Of a stretch of 64,000 nucleotides of DNA, positions 1-6,193 are shown piece by piece (the stretch's first letter is position 1; each line of letters starts with the position of its first letter). The position numbers were made by a program, and so were the translations under genes. The stretch comes from a virus. The notes under the pieces are model-generated. The model worked only from the letters and a program-made list of their open reading frames with translations. It was not told where the DNA came from and made no database searches. The DNA is taken from the IMG/VR virus record IMGVR_UViG_3300035670_000039, positions 1-64,000 of that record; one strand, written 5' to 3'.

Positions 1-1
1 G

Positions 2-127
2 GATGGATTGAATGGTGCTTTTGTTAAGAATGGAATGTTGGTGATGGAAGATATTGAGGGTGATGATATTGAGATTGAGTTTCAGGAGATTAAGATGCAT
101 TATTTGGTGAGTGAAGAACTTGATTGA
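2..127 (+). CDS. 3' end of a truncated hypothetical protein
   Basis: An open frame enters from the left edge and ends at the TGA at 125-127. The visible 41 residues are acidic, with a run rich in Asp, Glu and Ile, and I do not recognise them. There is no start codon in the window. The next gene begins 11 bases downstream without a promoter I can see. Confidence 0.5.
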   Translation, partial: DGLNGAFVKNGMLVMEDIEGDDIEIEFQEIKMHYLVSEELD

Positions 128-137
128 ATAATAAAAA

Positions 138-308
138 ATGAAAATTAATCGTGAAGAACTTGTTATCGGATATATCGCTACTTTGGTTGCGGGTGTTTTA
201 TTTGCGCTCGGTCCACTTGGAAATGATCTAACAAAAGAAATGGCTTTGTTCTTTTTTAAACTGAGCGTTATTCTGTTTGTTATCTTTAGGGTAACAAAAG
301 AAAAATAA
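138..308 (+). CDS. Small membrane protein (56 aa), unknown function
   Basis: The ATG follows an A-rich stretch. The product has a short charged N-terminus (MKINREE), one hydrophobic span around residues 8-25 and a second around residues 36-49, and ends in a basic KEK tail. This suggests a two-span inner-membrane protein. No family is recognised. It sits 11 bases after the truncated first gene, so the two may be co-transcribed. Confidence 0.55.
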   Translation: MKINREELVIGYIATLVAGVLFALGPLGNDLTKEMALFFFKLSVILFVIFRVTKEK

Positions 309-333
309 AAAAACTATATTTTATATACCCACG

Positions 334-576
334 ATGATTGAAGAACCAGAAGCCTCAATGAAGCTTAAGACCTACACGGTGGTGTTGCGTATAAATACGC
401 TTGAGGATGAAAATACTGAGGGTGACCCTATTATTAGTGAATATCTTCAAAGTGAGTTAGAGAAGAAAATTAGAGAAGAACATATGTTTACTGATCAAAA
501 AGGTGGAGCTTTGTTTCTTATTTCTAGAAATGTTGAGAATATTACGATGGTTCGGTCAATATCCGCTTTCAAATAA
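334..576 (+). CDS. Hypothetical protein, 80 aa
   Basis: Small soluble protein with an acidic middle (EDENTEGDP) and an amphipathic helix rich in Glu and Lys. No known domain seen. The nine bases before the ATG (ATACCCACG) are identical to those before the gene at 1021, which belongs to the set of promoters placed right against the start codon. A -10-like A/T element lies upstream, but no good -35 is visible. Confidence 0.6.
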   Translation: MIEEPEASMKLKTYTVVLRINTLEDENTEGDPIISEYLQSELEKKIREEHMFTDQKGGALFLISRNVENITMVRSISAFK

Positions 577-592
577 TTTTTGAAAAAAGTTG

Positions 593-620
593 TTGACTTT
601 TTGAATGGGTAACTTAATAT
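593..620 (+). promoter_or_regulatory. Sigma-70-type promoter
   Basis: TTGACT (593-598), 16-base spacer, TAATAT (615-620). The -10 ends 9 bases before the ATG at 630, predicting a leaderless or near-leaderless transcript. Confidence 0.75.
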
Positions 621-629
621 ATTTTTACA

Positions 630-800
630 ATGACATACAAGATGTTTATTCTCCTTGAAGGCAAAAAGAAATTGATTGCTAGTACCAATAATTTCAGTGA
701 TTTTCAAAATCTTATGACTGAATTTGATAAGTTTGAAATTCAATGGGAAGTTACTGAAAATTATGTTACTGTGTTTTCTACTATGACGGTTTTGAACTAA
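630..800 (+). CDS. Hypothetical protein, 56 aa
   Basis: Encoded directly behind its own promoter with a nine-base gap between -10 and ATG. The start MTYKMFILLEGKKKLI and a short beta-rich body suggest a small single-domain fold. No family recognised. No Shine-Dalgarno is possible in the predicted leader. Confidence 0.6.
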   Translation: MTYKMFILLEGKKKLIASTNNFSDFQNLMTEFDKFEIQWEVTENYVTVFSTMTVLN

Positions 801-809
801 TATAATAAT

Positions 810-986
810 ATGAAGACTGATCACGATTATCAAATCCTTGAAGCAATGCAAACCTATGGTGGTAGCTTTGTCAAACAACTTTCTGTGTTGTGCCGTCTAG
901 CAGATGAAACCAACTTTCAAAAGCTCAAGACCACCTTTGCCAACTACTGGACCGAATACGAAAGTTTTTTGAAGAAAACTCCTTGA
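810..986 (+). CDS. Hypothetical protein, 58 aa
   Basis: Helical, soluble small protein (MKTDHDYQILEAMQTY...) with no recognised family. It starts 9 bases after the preceding stop without its own promoter, so it is probably co-transcribed with the gene at 630. Its last codons overlap the -35 box (TTGACT, 983-988) of the next promoter, showing how tightly this block is packed. Confidence 0.6.
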   Translation: MKTDHDYQILEAMQTYGGSFVKQLSVLCRLADETNFQKLKTTFANYWTEYESFLKKTP

Positions 987-1011
987 CTTTCCAGAACCAC
1001 TAGGGTAATCT
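983..1011 (+). promoter_or_regulatory. Sigma-70-type promoter
   Basis: TTGACT (983-988), 17-base spacer, TAATCT (1006-1011). The -10 ends 9 bases before the ATG at 1021. The -35 contains the stop codon of the upstream gene. Confidence 0.8.
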
Positions 1012-1020
1012 ATACCCACG

Positions 1021-1206
1021 ATGAAAATTCAAAGCAAACATAGAATAAGTGGTGGTGATCCCGATTTGTATTCTTATAAGAAAAAAATGGATGGCAATAC
1101 TACTTTTAAAATGAGCGATTGGCTGAAACGCAGACAAGAACAAGGAAAATCAACTGGTTACGGAACAACTCGTACAAAATTTGTAATCATTTCTAAATTA
1201 AAATAA
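1021..1206 (+). CDS. Small basic hypothetical protein, 61 aa
   Basis: Lys/Arg-rich product (KHRISGG, KRRQEQGKS) with no membrane span. It could bind nucleic acid or a host protein, but no motif proves it. Immediately preceded by a strong promoter whose transcript would begin 1-3 bases before the ATG. Confidence 0.65.
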   Translation: MKIQSKHRISGGDPDLYSYKKKMDGNTTFKMSDWLKRRQEQGKSTGYGTTRTKFVIISKLK

Positions 1207-1262
1207 TATCGTAGTTTTATAAAAAGACTAATTATTAGCGCTGAAAGCACTTAAAATAAGTC

Positions 1263-1290
1263 TTGACTCCTGAAAAATTCCTGATAAATT
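1263..1290 (+). promoter_or_regulatory. Sigma-70-type promoter
   Basis: TTGACT (1263-1268), 16-base spacer, TAAATT (1285-1290), only 6 bases before the ATG at 1297. Confidence 0.7.
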
Positions 1291-1296
1291 ATAAAA

Positions 1297-1428
1297 ATGA
1301 AAATTAAAGTTAGAAAGACCTGGGGAGATACCAAACCCATCACCAAGCGCATTGAGTCCAACAAGATCTACAAGCGCAACAAGAATAAGTTTAGTTATTC
1401 AAATTACAGCTGGGGAGATCTTAACTAA
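1297..1428 (+). CDS. Small basic protein, 43 aa
   Basis: A 43-residue Lys/Arg/Asn-rich peptide (MKIKVRKTWGDTKPITKRIE...), predicted strongly basic. It contains two WGD motifs, at residues 9-11 and 39-41. The gene is supported mainly by the promoter ending 6 bases upstream. Function unknown. Confidence 0.55.
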   Translation: MKIKVRKTWGDTKPITKRIESNKIYKRNKNKFSYSNYSWGDLN

Positions 1429-1449
1429 ATTTAAAATAATATAAATATA

Positions 1450-1746
1450 ATGAATACTAATATTAATCCTGAACTAGAATCAGAACAAACAGAAGATGCC
1501 AAGTACCTGGAAGAACTCAATCACTATGTAAGTACTCTTTCAGCGCCTAGTGCAGAATCAGTTGCTCTATATAGATCAAAGCTTAGTATGCTTGAAGACA
1601 TTCACGCAGAGATTCGTACTAAATATCCTGATTTTATGCCTGATTATGATGCTGCTAAAGATGAACACATCACTGCAGATCCTAAGTATCTGGATAGTAC
1701 ATACAGCTTCTCCAGCCGAGATCTGCGCAACAGCTCAAATAGTTGA
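1450..1746 (+). CDS. Hypothetical acidic protein, 98 aa
   Basis: Acidic, mostly helical product (ELESEQTEDAKYLEELNHYV near the N-terminus) with a Ser/Asn-rich C-terminus. It follows the 43-aa gene by 21 bases and has no promoter of its own, so it is likely the second gene of that transcript. No domain recognised. Confidence 0.6.
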   Translation: MNTNINPELESEQTEDAKYLEELNHYVSTLSAPSAESVALYRSKLSMLEDIHAEIRTKYPDFMPDYDAAKDEHITADPKYLDSTYSFSSRDLRNSSNS

Positions 1747-1755
1747 AAAAATCCG

Positions 1756-1783
1756 TTGACTTTGGCCAGAAATAGTCTAAACT
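1756..1783 (+). promoter_or_regulatory. Sigma-70-type promoter
   Basis: TTGACT (1756-1761), 16-base spacer, TAAACT (1778-1783). The -10 ends 9 bases before the ATG at 1793. Confidence 0.8.
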
Positions 1784-1792
1784 GTATCCCAC

Positions 1793-2365
1793 ATGAAGAA
1801 ACTCCAGAAAGAATTCACCGGTAACTACGACAAAGTTGGTATGAACAAGTTCGTTCAAATCAAGAAAGAGAACAACGTTGCCATCTATCAACGGTTCAAC
1901 ACTGATGGTACTCCTCGTAGTTATGAAGTGTTTATTGTAAAGGTTGTGCCTAAGGGTGCTTCACTTCCCAATGGTAAGGTTGTAGAGGAATCCTATGAAC
2001 AGTATCCAGGCGCTAATGCATTTGGTAAGACTGCTTATGACTGTCGTACTATTGGTCAGGCAGAGGAACGGTTTGATCAACTTGTGATTAAAGCTAAAGA
2101 TAGTGCGGATGCTAAGGAAGAAGCTGCTAAGACTGGTGTACGTAATCGTGGTCGTCGTGGCAATAGCAATAAGGTTAAGCTGGATATGACACTCAATAAG
2201 GGTACCAAGTTTACCGCTAAGTTTCTTATGAGTGTGCTTGGTGTGAGTCAGCCTGTGTTGTTTCCTATCCTCAAACAGTGGGAGAAGGAAGGTAGTATCA
2301 AGGTTAACGGTACTGTAAAGGGAGAAGGTAAGGGACGACCTGCTACAGAGTATATTGTGGTTTAA
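1793..2365 (+). CDS. Putative winged-helix DNA-binding protein, 190 aa
   Basis: The N-terminal ~105 residues form an unrecognised alpha/beta region. A basic linker (RNRGRRGNSNKVK, about residues 116-128) leads to a C-terminal ~60 residues that read like a winged helix: a helix starting FTAKFLMSVLGVSQPVL, then a helix ILKQWEKEGSI, then a wing-like KVNGTVKGEGKGRPATEYIVV. This suggests a small regulator or DNA-organising protein. It has its own leaderless-type promoter and a strong terminator 27 bases after the stop, so it is a single-gene unit. The assignment is inference from pattern only. Confidence 0.6.
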   Translation: MKKLQKEFTGNYDKVGMNKFVQIKKENNVAIYQRFNTDGTPRSYEVFIVKVVPKGASLPNGKVVEESYEQYPGANAFGKTAYDCRTIGQAEERFDQLVIKAKDSADAKEEAAKTGVRNRGRRGNSNKVKLDMTLNKGTKFTAKFLMSVLGVSQPVLFPILKQWEKEGSIKVNGTVKGEGKGRPATEYIVV

Positions 2366-2391
2366 TTAGTCGGGGTTAGTAATAGGTTAAG

Positions 2392-2426
2392 CCAGATAGA
2401 GGTAACACTTTATCTGGTTTTTTATT
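2392..2426 (+). terminator. Rho-independent terminator
   Basis: CCAGATA (2392-2398) pairs with TATCTGG (2411-2417), followed by TTTTTTATTT. Confidence 0.85.
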
Positions 2427-2493
2427 TATAATAATATAGATTTTAGGTATCAATCCTACTCAAAAGTTTTTTGAAGAAAGTTGCAGAAAACGC

Positions 2494-2521
2494 TTGATTC
2501 CGCCACAAACTCTGGTAGATT
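2494..2521 (+). promoter_or_regulatory. Sigma-70-type promoter
   Basis: TTGATT (2494-2499), 16-base spacer, TAGATT (2516-2521), ending 10 bases before the ATG at 2532. It sets the start of that gene: the in-frame ATG at 2481 lies upstream of the promoter. Confidence 0.75.
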
Positions 2522-2531
2522 TATCTCTGTA

Positions 2532-2885
2532 ATGACTAACGTCTCCAACGATTCGAATATGAACTCCACCTCCACCAAGACCTCTAAGGCTGGTCGTCCT
2601 GCCAAGAACCTCAAGCTGATCCTCAACAAGAGCTTCACTCTCAAGGATCTTCAAACCCTCAATCCCGATGTCAAGGCCGTGACCATCCGAGCCGCTGTTC
2701 TTCGGGGTCTGTCCAATGGCAAGTATACCAAGCTTCCTCGTAATGTCCAGACCGGTCGCAAGGGCAAGCCGGCCAATATCTTCATCAACTCCAAGGTCTA
2801 CAAGGCCAATCTGGCGAATCTGGCTAAGTCCAAGGCTGTCGCCACTGTGACTGCCGAGGTTGTGACTGAGACTGTGACCGCTTAA
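2532..2885 (+). CDS. Ser/Thr/Lys-rich basic protein, 117 aa, possibly wHTH-like
   Basis: The N-terminus is low-complexity (many Asn, Ser, Thr). A central block (KAGRPAKNLKLILNKSFTLK) contains an AT-hook-like GRPAK and is followed by a helix pair resembling the C-terminal DNA-binding region of the 190-aa protein at 1793. The tail is Ala/Val/Thr-rich. A DNA-binding role is plausible but unproven. Codons are strongly C/G-ending (ATC, GCC, AAG, CTC), unlike the A/T-rich late genes, which suggests optimisation for host tRNAs. The promoter at 2494 dictates this start. Confidence 0.65.
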   Translation: MTNVSNDSNMNSTSTKTSKAGRPAKNLKLILNKSFTLKDLQTLNPDVKAVTIRAAVLRGLSNGKYTKLPRNVQTGRKGKPANIFINSKVYKANLANLAKSKAVATVTAEVVTETVTA

Positions 2886-2911
2886 AAATAATTTAGAAAA
2901 AGTTCAAAAAA

Positions 2912-2948
2912 CCCTTGACTTTGAACGGTCAAGGGTTTATTCTTTTGG
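2912..2948 (+). terminator. Hairpin overlapping a promoter (terminator/promoter hybrid)
   Basis: CCCTTGAC (2912-2919) pairs perfectly with GTCAAGGG (2928-2935), followed by TTTATTCTTTT. The 5' arm contains the -35 box of the next promoter, and the T-rich tail contains its -10. Confidence 0.7.
2915..2943 (+). promoter_or_regulatory. Sigma-70-type promoter inside a terminator hairpin
   Basis: TTGACT (2915-2920), 17-base spacer, TATTCT (2938-2943), ending 9 bases before the ATG at 2953. Confidence 0.75.
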
Positions 2949-2952
2949 GGTA

Positions 2953-3318
2953 ATGAAAAAGAATCTTATTCACGTTATTTACCCAGACGAAGCTGTTAAC
3001 TCATTCGTGCTGACTACTGATATGTCCACAGCTGACATTCTGGAACGTGTATTCGCTGAATGGAATCACGGTTCTGGGATGGAGAGTGAGATGTTTGTCA
3101 AGTCTAAGAAGCGATCACTGTGTGTCAATGATATCGTGTGTGTCAATGGTGTGTATTTTCAGTGTGCTAGCTTTGGTTGGAACGAAGTAAGTCTTGCGTA
3201 TGTCGTTGATTTGGAAAATGAAGTCTCTGCCCATCCGAGCCGCACGGAGGGTGCCTGGTTCGCCCTCAGCGATGTGATGTGGGAGAGGAACAAGAAACGG
3301 TCTCTTGTGGTCGCCTAA
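2953..3318 (+). CDS. Conserved-looking phage protein, 121 aa
   Basis: The segment ILERVFAEWNHGSGMESEMF followed by RSLCVNDIVCVNGVYFQCASFGW resembles, from memory, a small protein found in many phages and in some bacteria and plasmids with no assigned function. There is no membrane segment. The gene has its own promoter, embedded in the terminator of the upstream gene, and ends ahead of a strong terminator, so it is monocistronic. Codon use is mixed, richer in G and C than the structural genes. Confidence 0.7.
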   Translation: MKKNLIHVIYPDEAVNSFVLTTDMSTADILERVFAEWNHGSGMESEMFVKSKKRSLCVNDIVCVNGVYFQCASFGWNEVSLAYVVDLENEVSAHPSRTEGAWFALSDVMWERNKKRSLVVA

Positions 3319-3367
3319 AAGGCTGCCAGAACGCCCTATAGGCCTCATACAGACACTTTGATTCGCA

Positions 3368-3398
3368 GGGAGGGTGAACATACCCTCCCAATTTTTTT
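3368..3398 (+). terminator. Rho-independent terminator
   Basis: GGGAGGGT (3368-3375) pairs with ACCCTCCC (3382-3389), followed by ATTTTTTT. Confidence 0.9.
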
Positions 3399-3409
3399 GC
3401 ACTTAGGTG

Positions 3410-3437
3410 TTGACTTCCTGACTGGTTGGTGTAAAGT
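3410..3437 (+). promoter_or_regulatory. Promoter of the stable-RNA type
   Basis: TTGACT (3410-3415), 16-base spacer, TAAAGT (3432-3437), with a G/T-rich TTGGTG just before the -10 as in the other RNA-island promoters. No start codon is near; it drives the RNA at 3444. Confidence 0.75.
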
Positions 3438-3443
3438 CTTTGT

Positions 3444-3525
3444 AGATCGGCTGAACAAGCTAGGGTGGGGGACCAGAGAGTGCGTTAATTACGTTAACAT
3501 TAACGCACAAAGTTAAAGAAAGTGC
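3444..3525 (+). ncRNA. Candidate small RNA with a 10-bp hairpin
   Basis: Promoter-driven segment without an ORF. It contains a perfect inverted repeat GTGCGTTAAT (3480-3489) / ATTAACGCAC (3499-3508) around a nine-base loop. No U-tract follows, so the 3' end is unclear; it may read into the gene at 3564 as a leader. Confidence 0.45.
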
Positions 3526-3554
3526 TAGACTTTTCGTTCGAGGTACTGTAGGAT
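3526..3554 (+). promoter_or_regulatory. Promoter (weak -35)
   Basis: TAGACT (3526-3531), 17-base spacer, TAGGAT (3549-3554), ending 9 bases before the ATG at 3564. Confidence 0.6.
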
Positions 3555-3563
3555 ATTTCCACA

Positions 3564-3800
3564 ATGAACACCGCTTCTATCGCCTCCAACAAGATTTCGG
3601 TCAACCATACCGCTTTTGAGAACCGTGAGTTTCTCACCTTCAGTGTCCCCAACGGATGGGATGATGTTAAGAAGCTGACCAACAAGGTGCTGACCTACAA
3701 CAACAAGGATTTCACCTTCAGCGGCTGGAACAGTGACCGCAACGAGTGCTACTTTGTTCGACTAGTCAATGGTCCGAGCTTCGTGGCTTCGATTCGGTAA
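3564..3800 (+). CDS. Hypothetical protein, 78 aa
   Basis: Small beta-rich protein (REFLTFSVPNGWDDVKKLTN, then KDFTFSGWNSDRNECYFVRL). The repeated F/Y-x-F-S-G-W pattern suggests a compact beta fold. No named family. It is a leaderless-type gene with C-rich codons. The next promoter begins 14 bases after its stop. Confidence 0.65.
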   Translation: MNTASIASNKISVNHTAFENREFLTFSVPNGWDDVKKLTNKVLTYNNKDFTFSGWNSDRNECYFVRLVNGPSFVASIR

Positions 3801-3813
3801 TCAAAAATAGTTG

Positions 3814-3841
3814 TTGACTTTTTCTAAAAACCTGATAATCT
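3814..3841 (+). promoter_or_regulatory. Sigma-70-type promoter
   Basis: TTGACT (3814-3819), 16-base spacer, TAATCT (3836-3841). The -10 ends 9 bases before the ATG at 3851 (leader ATTTACACA). Confidence 0.85.
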
Positions 3842-3850
3842 ATTTACACA

Positions 3851-4042
3851 ATGAAAGTTCAAATTGAGTTTGATACCGACAACGCCGCTTTCGAGGATTC
3901 TTTTCTTATGGAAGTTACTCGGACTCTTCAACAGTGCAAGAGTGCTTTGTTGGATAGTGAACGAGGTACTATTACTATTCGTCGTCCTATCAAAGATTCC
4001 AATGGTAATAGGATTGGTGTGGTTAGTATCGGTAATAACTAA
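3851..4042 (+). CDS. Hypothetical protein, 63 aa
   Basis: Alpha/beta small protein (MKVQIEFDTDNAAFEDSFLM..., ending in IRRPIKDSNGNRIGVVSI). It is the first gene of a probable four-gene transcript (3851, 4057, 4200, 4486), since the following genes lack promoters and gaps are short. No family recognised. Confidence 0.65.
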   Translation: MKVQIEFDTDNAAFEDSFLMEVTRTLQQCKSALLDSERGTITIRRPIKDSNGNRIGVVSIGNN

Positions 4043-4056
4043 ATTTTAATAATAAT

Positions 4057-4191
4057 ATGATTGACCCAGAAGATATTGCTTACGAAGATCGTGTTACTGG
4101 TGACGCGTATAGTTACACTGGTGATGGTAGTGGCGAAGATGATTTGGCTGACTACAACCAAAATGAGGCGGGTGACTATTGTAACGAATAA
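4057..4191 (+). CDS. Very acidic small protein, 44 aa
   Basis: Nearly a third of its residues are Asp or Glu and it has only one Arg and no Lys (MIDPEDIAYEDRVTGDAYSY...). The composition suggests a DNA mimic or an anti-host factor, but nothing proves this. It lies 14 bases after the preceding gene with an A/T-rich gap and no Shine-Dalgarno. Confidence 0.5.
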   Translation: MIDPEDIAYEDRVTGDAYSYTGDGSGEDDLADYNQNEAGDYCNE

Positions 4192-4199
4192 ATAATATT

Positions 4200-4484
4200 A
4201 TGACTCTCACTGAACAATACAGCAATGATACTAAGATCCGCAACTACACTCGTATTTATGATCCTGGTCATAGTTGGTTAGAAGTGCCTATCAAGGATGT
4301 ACGAGATGCGGCTGGTGTATGGGATAAGATTACAGCCTATTCACCTCTCAAACGTCATAAGTTCTATCTGGAAGAAGATTGTGATATGTACACCTTCTAC
4401 AAAGCTATGACTGATAAAGGATATACTATCAATATCACCAACATCAATGTAGATGACTTTGACCAATATCTAAAGAATAAGTAA
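4200..4484 (+). CDS. Hypothetical protein, 94 aa
   Basis: Soluble alpha/beta protein with aromatic-rich turns (YDPGHSWLEVPIKDVRDAAG, HKFYLEEDCDMYTFYKAMTD). No named domain. The stop is one base from the start of the next gene, which indicates co-translation or at least one transcript. Confidence 0.65.
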   Translation: MTLTEQYSNDTKIRNYTRIYDPGHSWLEVPIKDVRDAAGVWDKITAYSPLKRHKFYLEEDCDMYTFYKAMTDKGYTINITNINVDDFDQYLKNK

Positions 4485-4485
4485 T

Positions 4486-4692
4486 ATGTCTGTACTAGAA
4501 CAATACAAAGAAAATCTATCAATGAAGCTGTTCGGCCGTAGTGCCATATTAGCCAAAGCCGGTAACCAATGTGTTGAATGTGGTAAATCTGCAGATAAGT
4601 TCCGTGATGCTATTAGTGCAAGAGAATATCAGATTGGTGCATGTTGTCAAGCCTGCCAGGATCTGTTCTGGGGTGGATTACCTAACGAATAG
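4486..4692 (+). CDS. Putative zinc-ribbon protein, 68 aa
   Basis: Contains CVECG at about residues 29-33 and CCQAC at about 49-53, a CxxC...CxxC arrangement fitting one zinc site. The N-terminal half is a short basic helix. Such phage proteins often bind nucleic acid or host transcription machinery, but the target is unknown. Last gene of the 3851-4692 transcript. Confidence 0.65.
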   Translation: MSVLEQYKENLSMKLFGRSAILAKAGNQCVECGKSADKFRDAISAREYQIGACCQACQDLFWGGLPNE

Positions 4693-4715
4693 TTAAAAAA
4701 AGCTTAGAAAAAAGC

Positions 4716-4743
4716 TTGAGGTTTGGCCTGGGTAGTATAAGAT
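4716..4743 (+). promoter_or_regulatory. Sigma-70-type promoter
   Basis: TTGAGG (4716-4721), 16-base spacer, TAAGAT (4738-4743). The -10 ends 9 bases before the ATG at 4753 (leader ATTTACACA). Confidence 0.75.
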
Positions 4744-4752
4744 ATTTACACA

Positions 4753-5055
4753 ATGAACGTTGATTCTGTCCCTTTCATCCCCACCCGTGATGACCTGATC
4801 GGTTTCATCTCGGACACTTACAAGGAGATCAACGGCTTCCGCCCTCGTCCCAACTGGTCCGAGCTGACCTACAACCAGCTGGATCAGTGGGGTCAACAGC
4901 TGTCCGCCGAGGTGGTTGCCTACCGCAAACAAGAGGTTGTCCGCAACCGCATCGCCCGTGGCCTTCGCCGTGCTCAACAACGGGCCTGGGTTGAGAAGAA
5001 GCGTGGCTACTTCACCCCGGAACCGATCACCCTCGGAAATGTGGTCAACTTCTAA
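4753..5055 (+). CDS. Conserved-looking phage protein, 100 aa
   Basis: The N-terminal FISDTYKEINGFRPRPNWSE resembles, from memory, a motif in small phage proteins ('YKEINGxRPR') of unknown function. The C-terminal half is a basic helix (RKQEVVRNRIARGLRRAQQR). Codons are markedly C/G-ending (CTG, ATC, GCC, CGC), in sharp contrast with the structural genes. It has a leaderless-type promoter of its own. Confidence 0.7.
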   Translation: MNVDSVPFIPTRDDLIGFISDTYKEINGFRPRPNWSELTYNQLDQWGQQLSAEVVAYRKQEVVRNRIARGLRRAQQRAWVEKKRGYFTPEPITLGNVVNF

Positions 5056-5064
5056 AAAAAGCTG

Positions 5065-5092
5065 TTGACTTTCAGCCAGACTCTGGTATTCT
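5065..5092 (+). promoter_or_regulatory. Sigma-70-type promoter
   Basis: TTGACT (5065-5070), 16-base spacer, TATTCT (5087-5092). The -10 ends 9 bases before the ATG at 5102 (leader ATTTACACA). Confidence 0.85.
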
Positions 5093-5101
5093 ATTTACAC
5101 A

Positions 5102-5254
5102 ATGAACGTTGACTTCAACACGATTGATCCCCAGAACGAAATGTCCGATCTGTACGTTCCTGACTATCGGGAACAGTCTATCAACGAGGATGCCTATCTG
5201 GATCAGGCATACGAGGACCGATTTGAATGTGCTTGTATGGCTGACTACCAGTAA
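5102..5254 (+). CDS. Acidic small protein, 50 aa
   Basis: Begins MNVDFNTIDPQNEMSDLY; rich in Asp, Glu and Tyr with a Cys pair (CAC) near the end. It shares the MNVD start and the leader ATTTACACA with the gene at 4753, so promoter plus first codons look like a duplicated cassette. Function unknown. Confidence 0.6.
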   Translation: MNVDFNTIDPQNEMSDLYVPDYREQSINEDAYLDQAYEDRFECACMADYQ

Positions 5255-5302
5255 TTTGTTCGGGGTAACACAACAACAACAATAATAAACACTAATACTA
5301 CT

Positions 5303-5815
5303 ATGGCTATTAAAAAGAACGACATCGTTACCAATAACATTCAGATCGCCCTTGGTTCAATCAATAACCTCACCGTCATACCTGCTGGTACTCAACTACG
5401 CGTATGGAAAGCTACTCGTACCGGTATCCTTAATTGTACCGCAGTTGATCGCAACCTCTCTTATTACAATATCAATGTACGTACAACCGATGTCACTAAG
5501 GTCGAACAACCCAAACCCAAAGTCAATGTAGGCGATATCTTTGTGTGCTCTTGGGGTTATGACCAAACCAATATCGATTACTACAAAGTACTTGAAGTAA
5601 AGAATAAGTCAGTGGTCATTGCAGGTATCGGTCAGAACCGTACTTACACTGGTCATATGCAAGGTGAGTGTACTCCAGTTCCCAATGCGGTTGGTAATAA
5701 ACGTATCACAAAACGCATCATTCCTAATGGTGATAGTGTGAGTCTCAAGATGACCAGTTACAGCTGGGCTTATCCGTGGAACGGTAAAACCAATAACTTC
5801 ACTGAGTGGGCCTAA
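5303..5815 (+). CDS. Conserved-looking phage protein, 170 aa
   Basis: Contains VGDIFVCSWGYDQTNIDYYK followed by VLEVKNKSVVIAGIG, a motif I recall from uncharacterised phage and plasmid proteins ('SWGYDQTNxxFYxV'). The protein is beta-rich and soluble. The 40-base leader is an A/C-rich unstructured run (repeated ACA/AAT triplets) with no Shine-Dalgarno, unlike the leaderless genes upstream; no promoter is seen, so it may be read from the one at 5065. Confidence 0.7.
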   Translation: MAIKKNDIVTNNIQIALGSINNLTVIPAGTQLRVWKATRTGILNCTAVDRNLSYYNINVRTTDVTKVEQPKPKVNVGDIFVCSWGYDQTNIDYYKVLEVKNKSVVIAGIGQNRTYTGHMQGECTPVPNAVGNKRITKRIIPNGDSVSLKMTSYSWAYPWNGKTNNFTEWA

Positions 5816-6193
5816 TAGGGTAGGTGGTAGGGGGCTATGTCACAAATAGCCTATTTATAAACTTGACGGGGTGGGGGGTATAACTCCCTACCTCTTTTTG
5901 TTTATATAGGGGGGAGGGGGTATGCAGCACCCTACCGAAGTGGTTCTGAACATAGCAAACAGCCCCGCGCTACCCCCACGGAGAGCTTCATGACACACAA
6001 GGAGGTTTTTTACTTGGGAAAAAGCACATATGTACATTTGTTTGAGTGCTTATAAAAGTGGTGTAAAAGGGTGTTTTTGGGGGGTATTTTTGGGTTTATT
6101 TGGACAATTTGTGTAAAAACCATGGGGGATATTTTTTTTATGGGAGAAAGTGTATATGTGATTTTTATAAATGTTTTGGGTGTATATATTAAT
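5816..6193 (+). other. G-rich intergenic region, no gene
   Basis: Holds a GGCTAT/ATAGCC hairpin near 5837-5854, a terminator at 5869-5900, then GGGGGGAGGGGG at about 5909-5920 and further G runs. The plus strand turns strongly G+T-rich from about 6000. An open frame starts at 6071, but the methyltransferase domain begins later, so I place that start at 6194. Confidence 0.6.
5869..5900 (+). terminator. Probable terminator
   Basis: GGTGGGGGGTAT folds against AACTCCCTACC with G-T and A-loop interruptions, followed by TCTTTTTGTTT. Confidence 0.6.

Noticed and set aside
2481-2885. Longer start for the 117-aa gene (134 aa)
   Set aside because: The longer ATG lies upstream of the promoter's -35 box.
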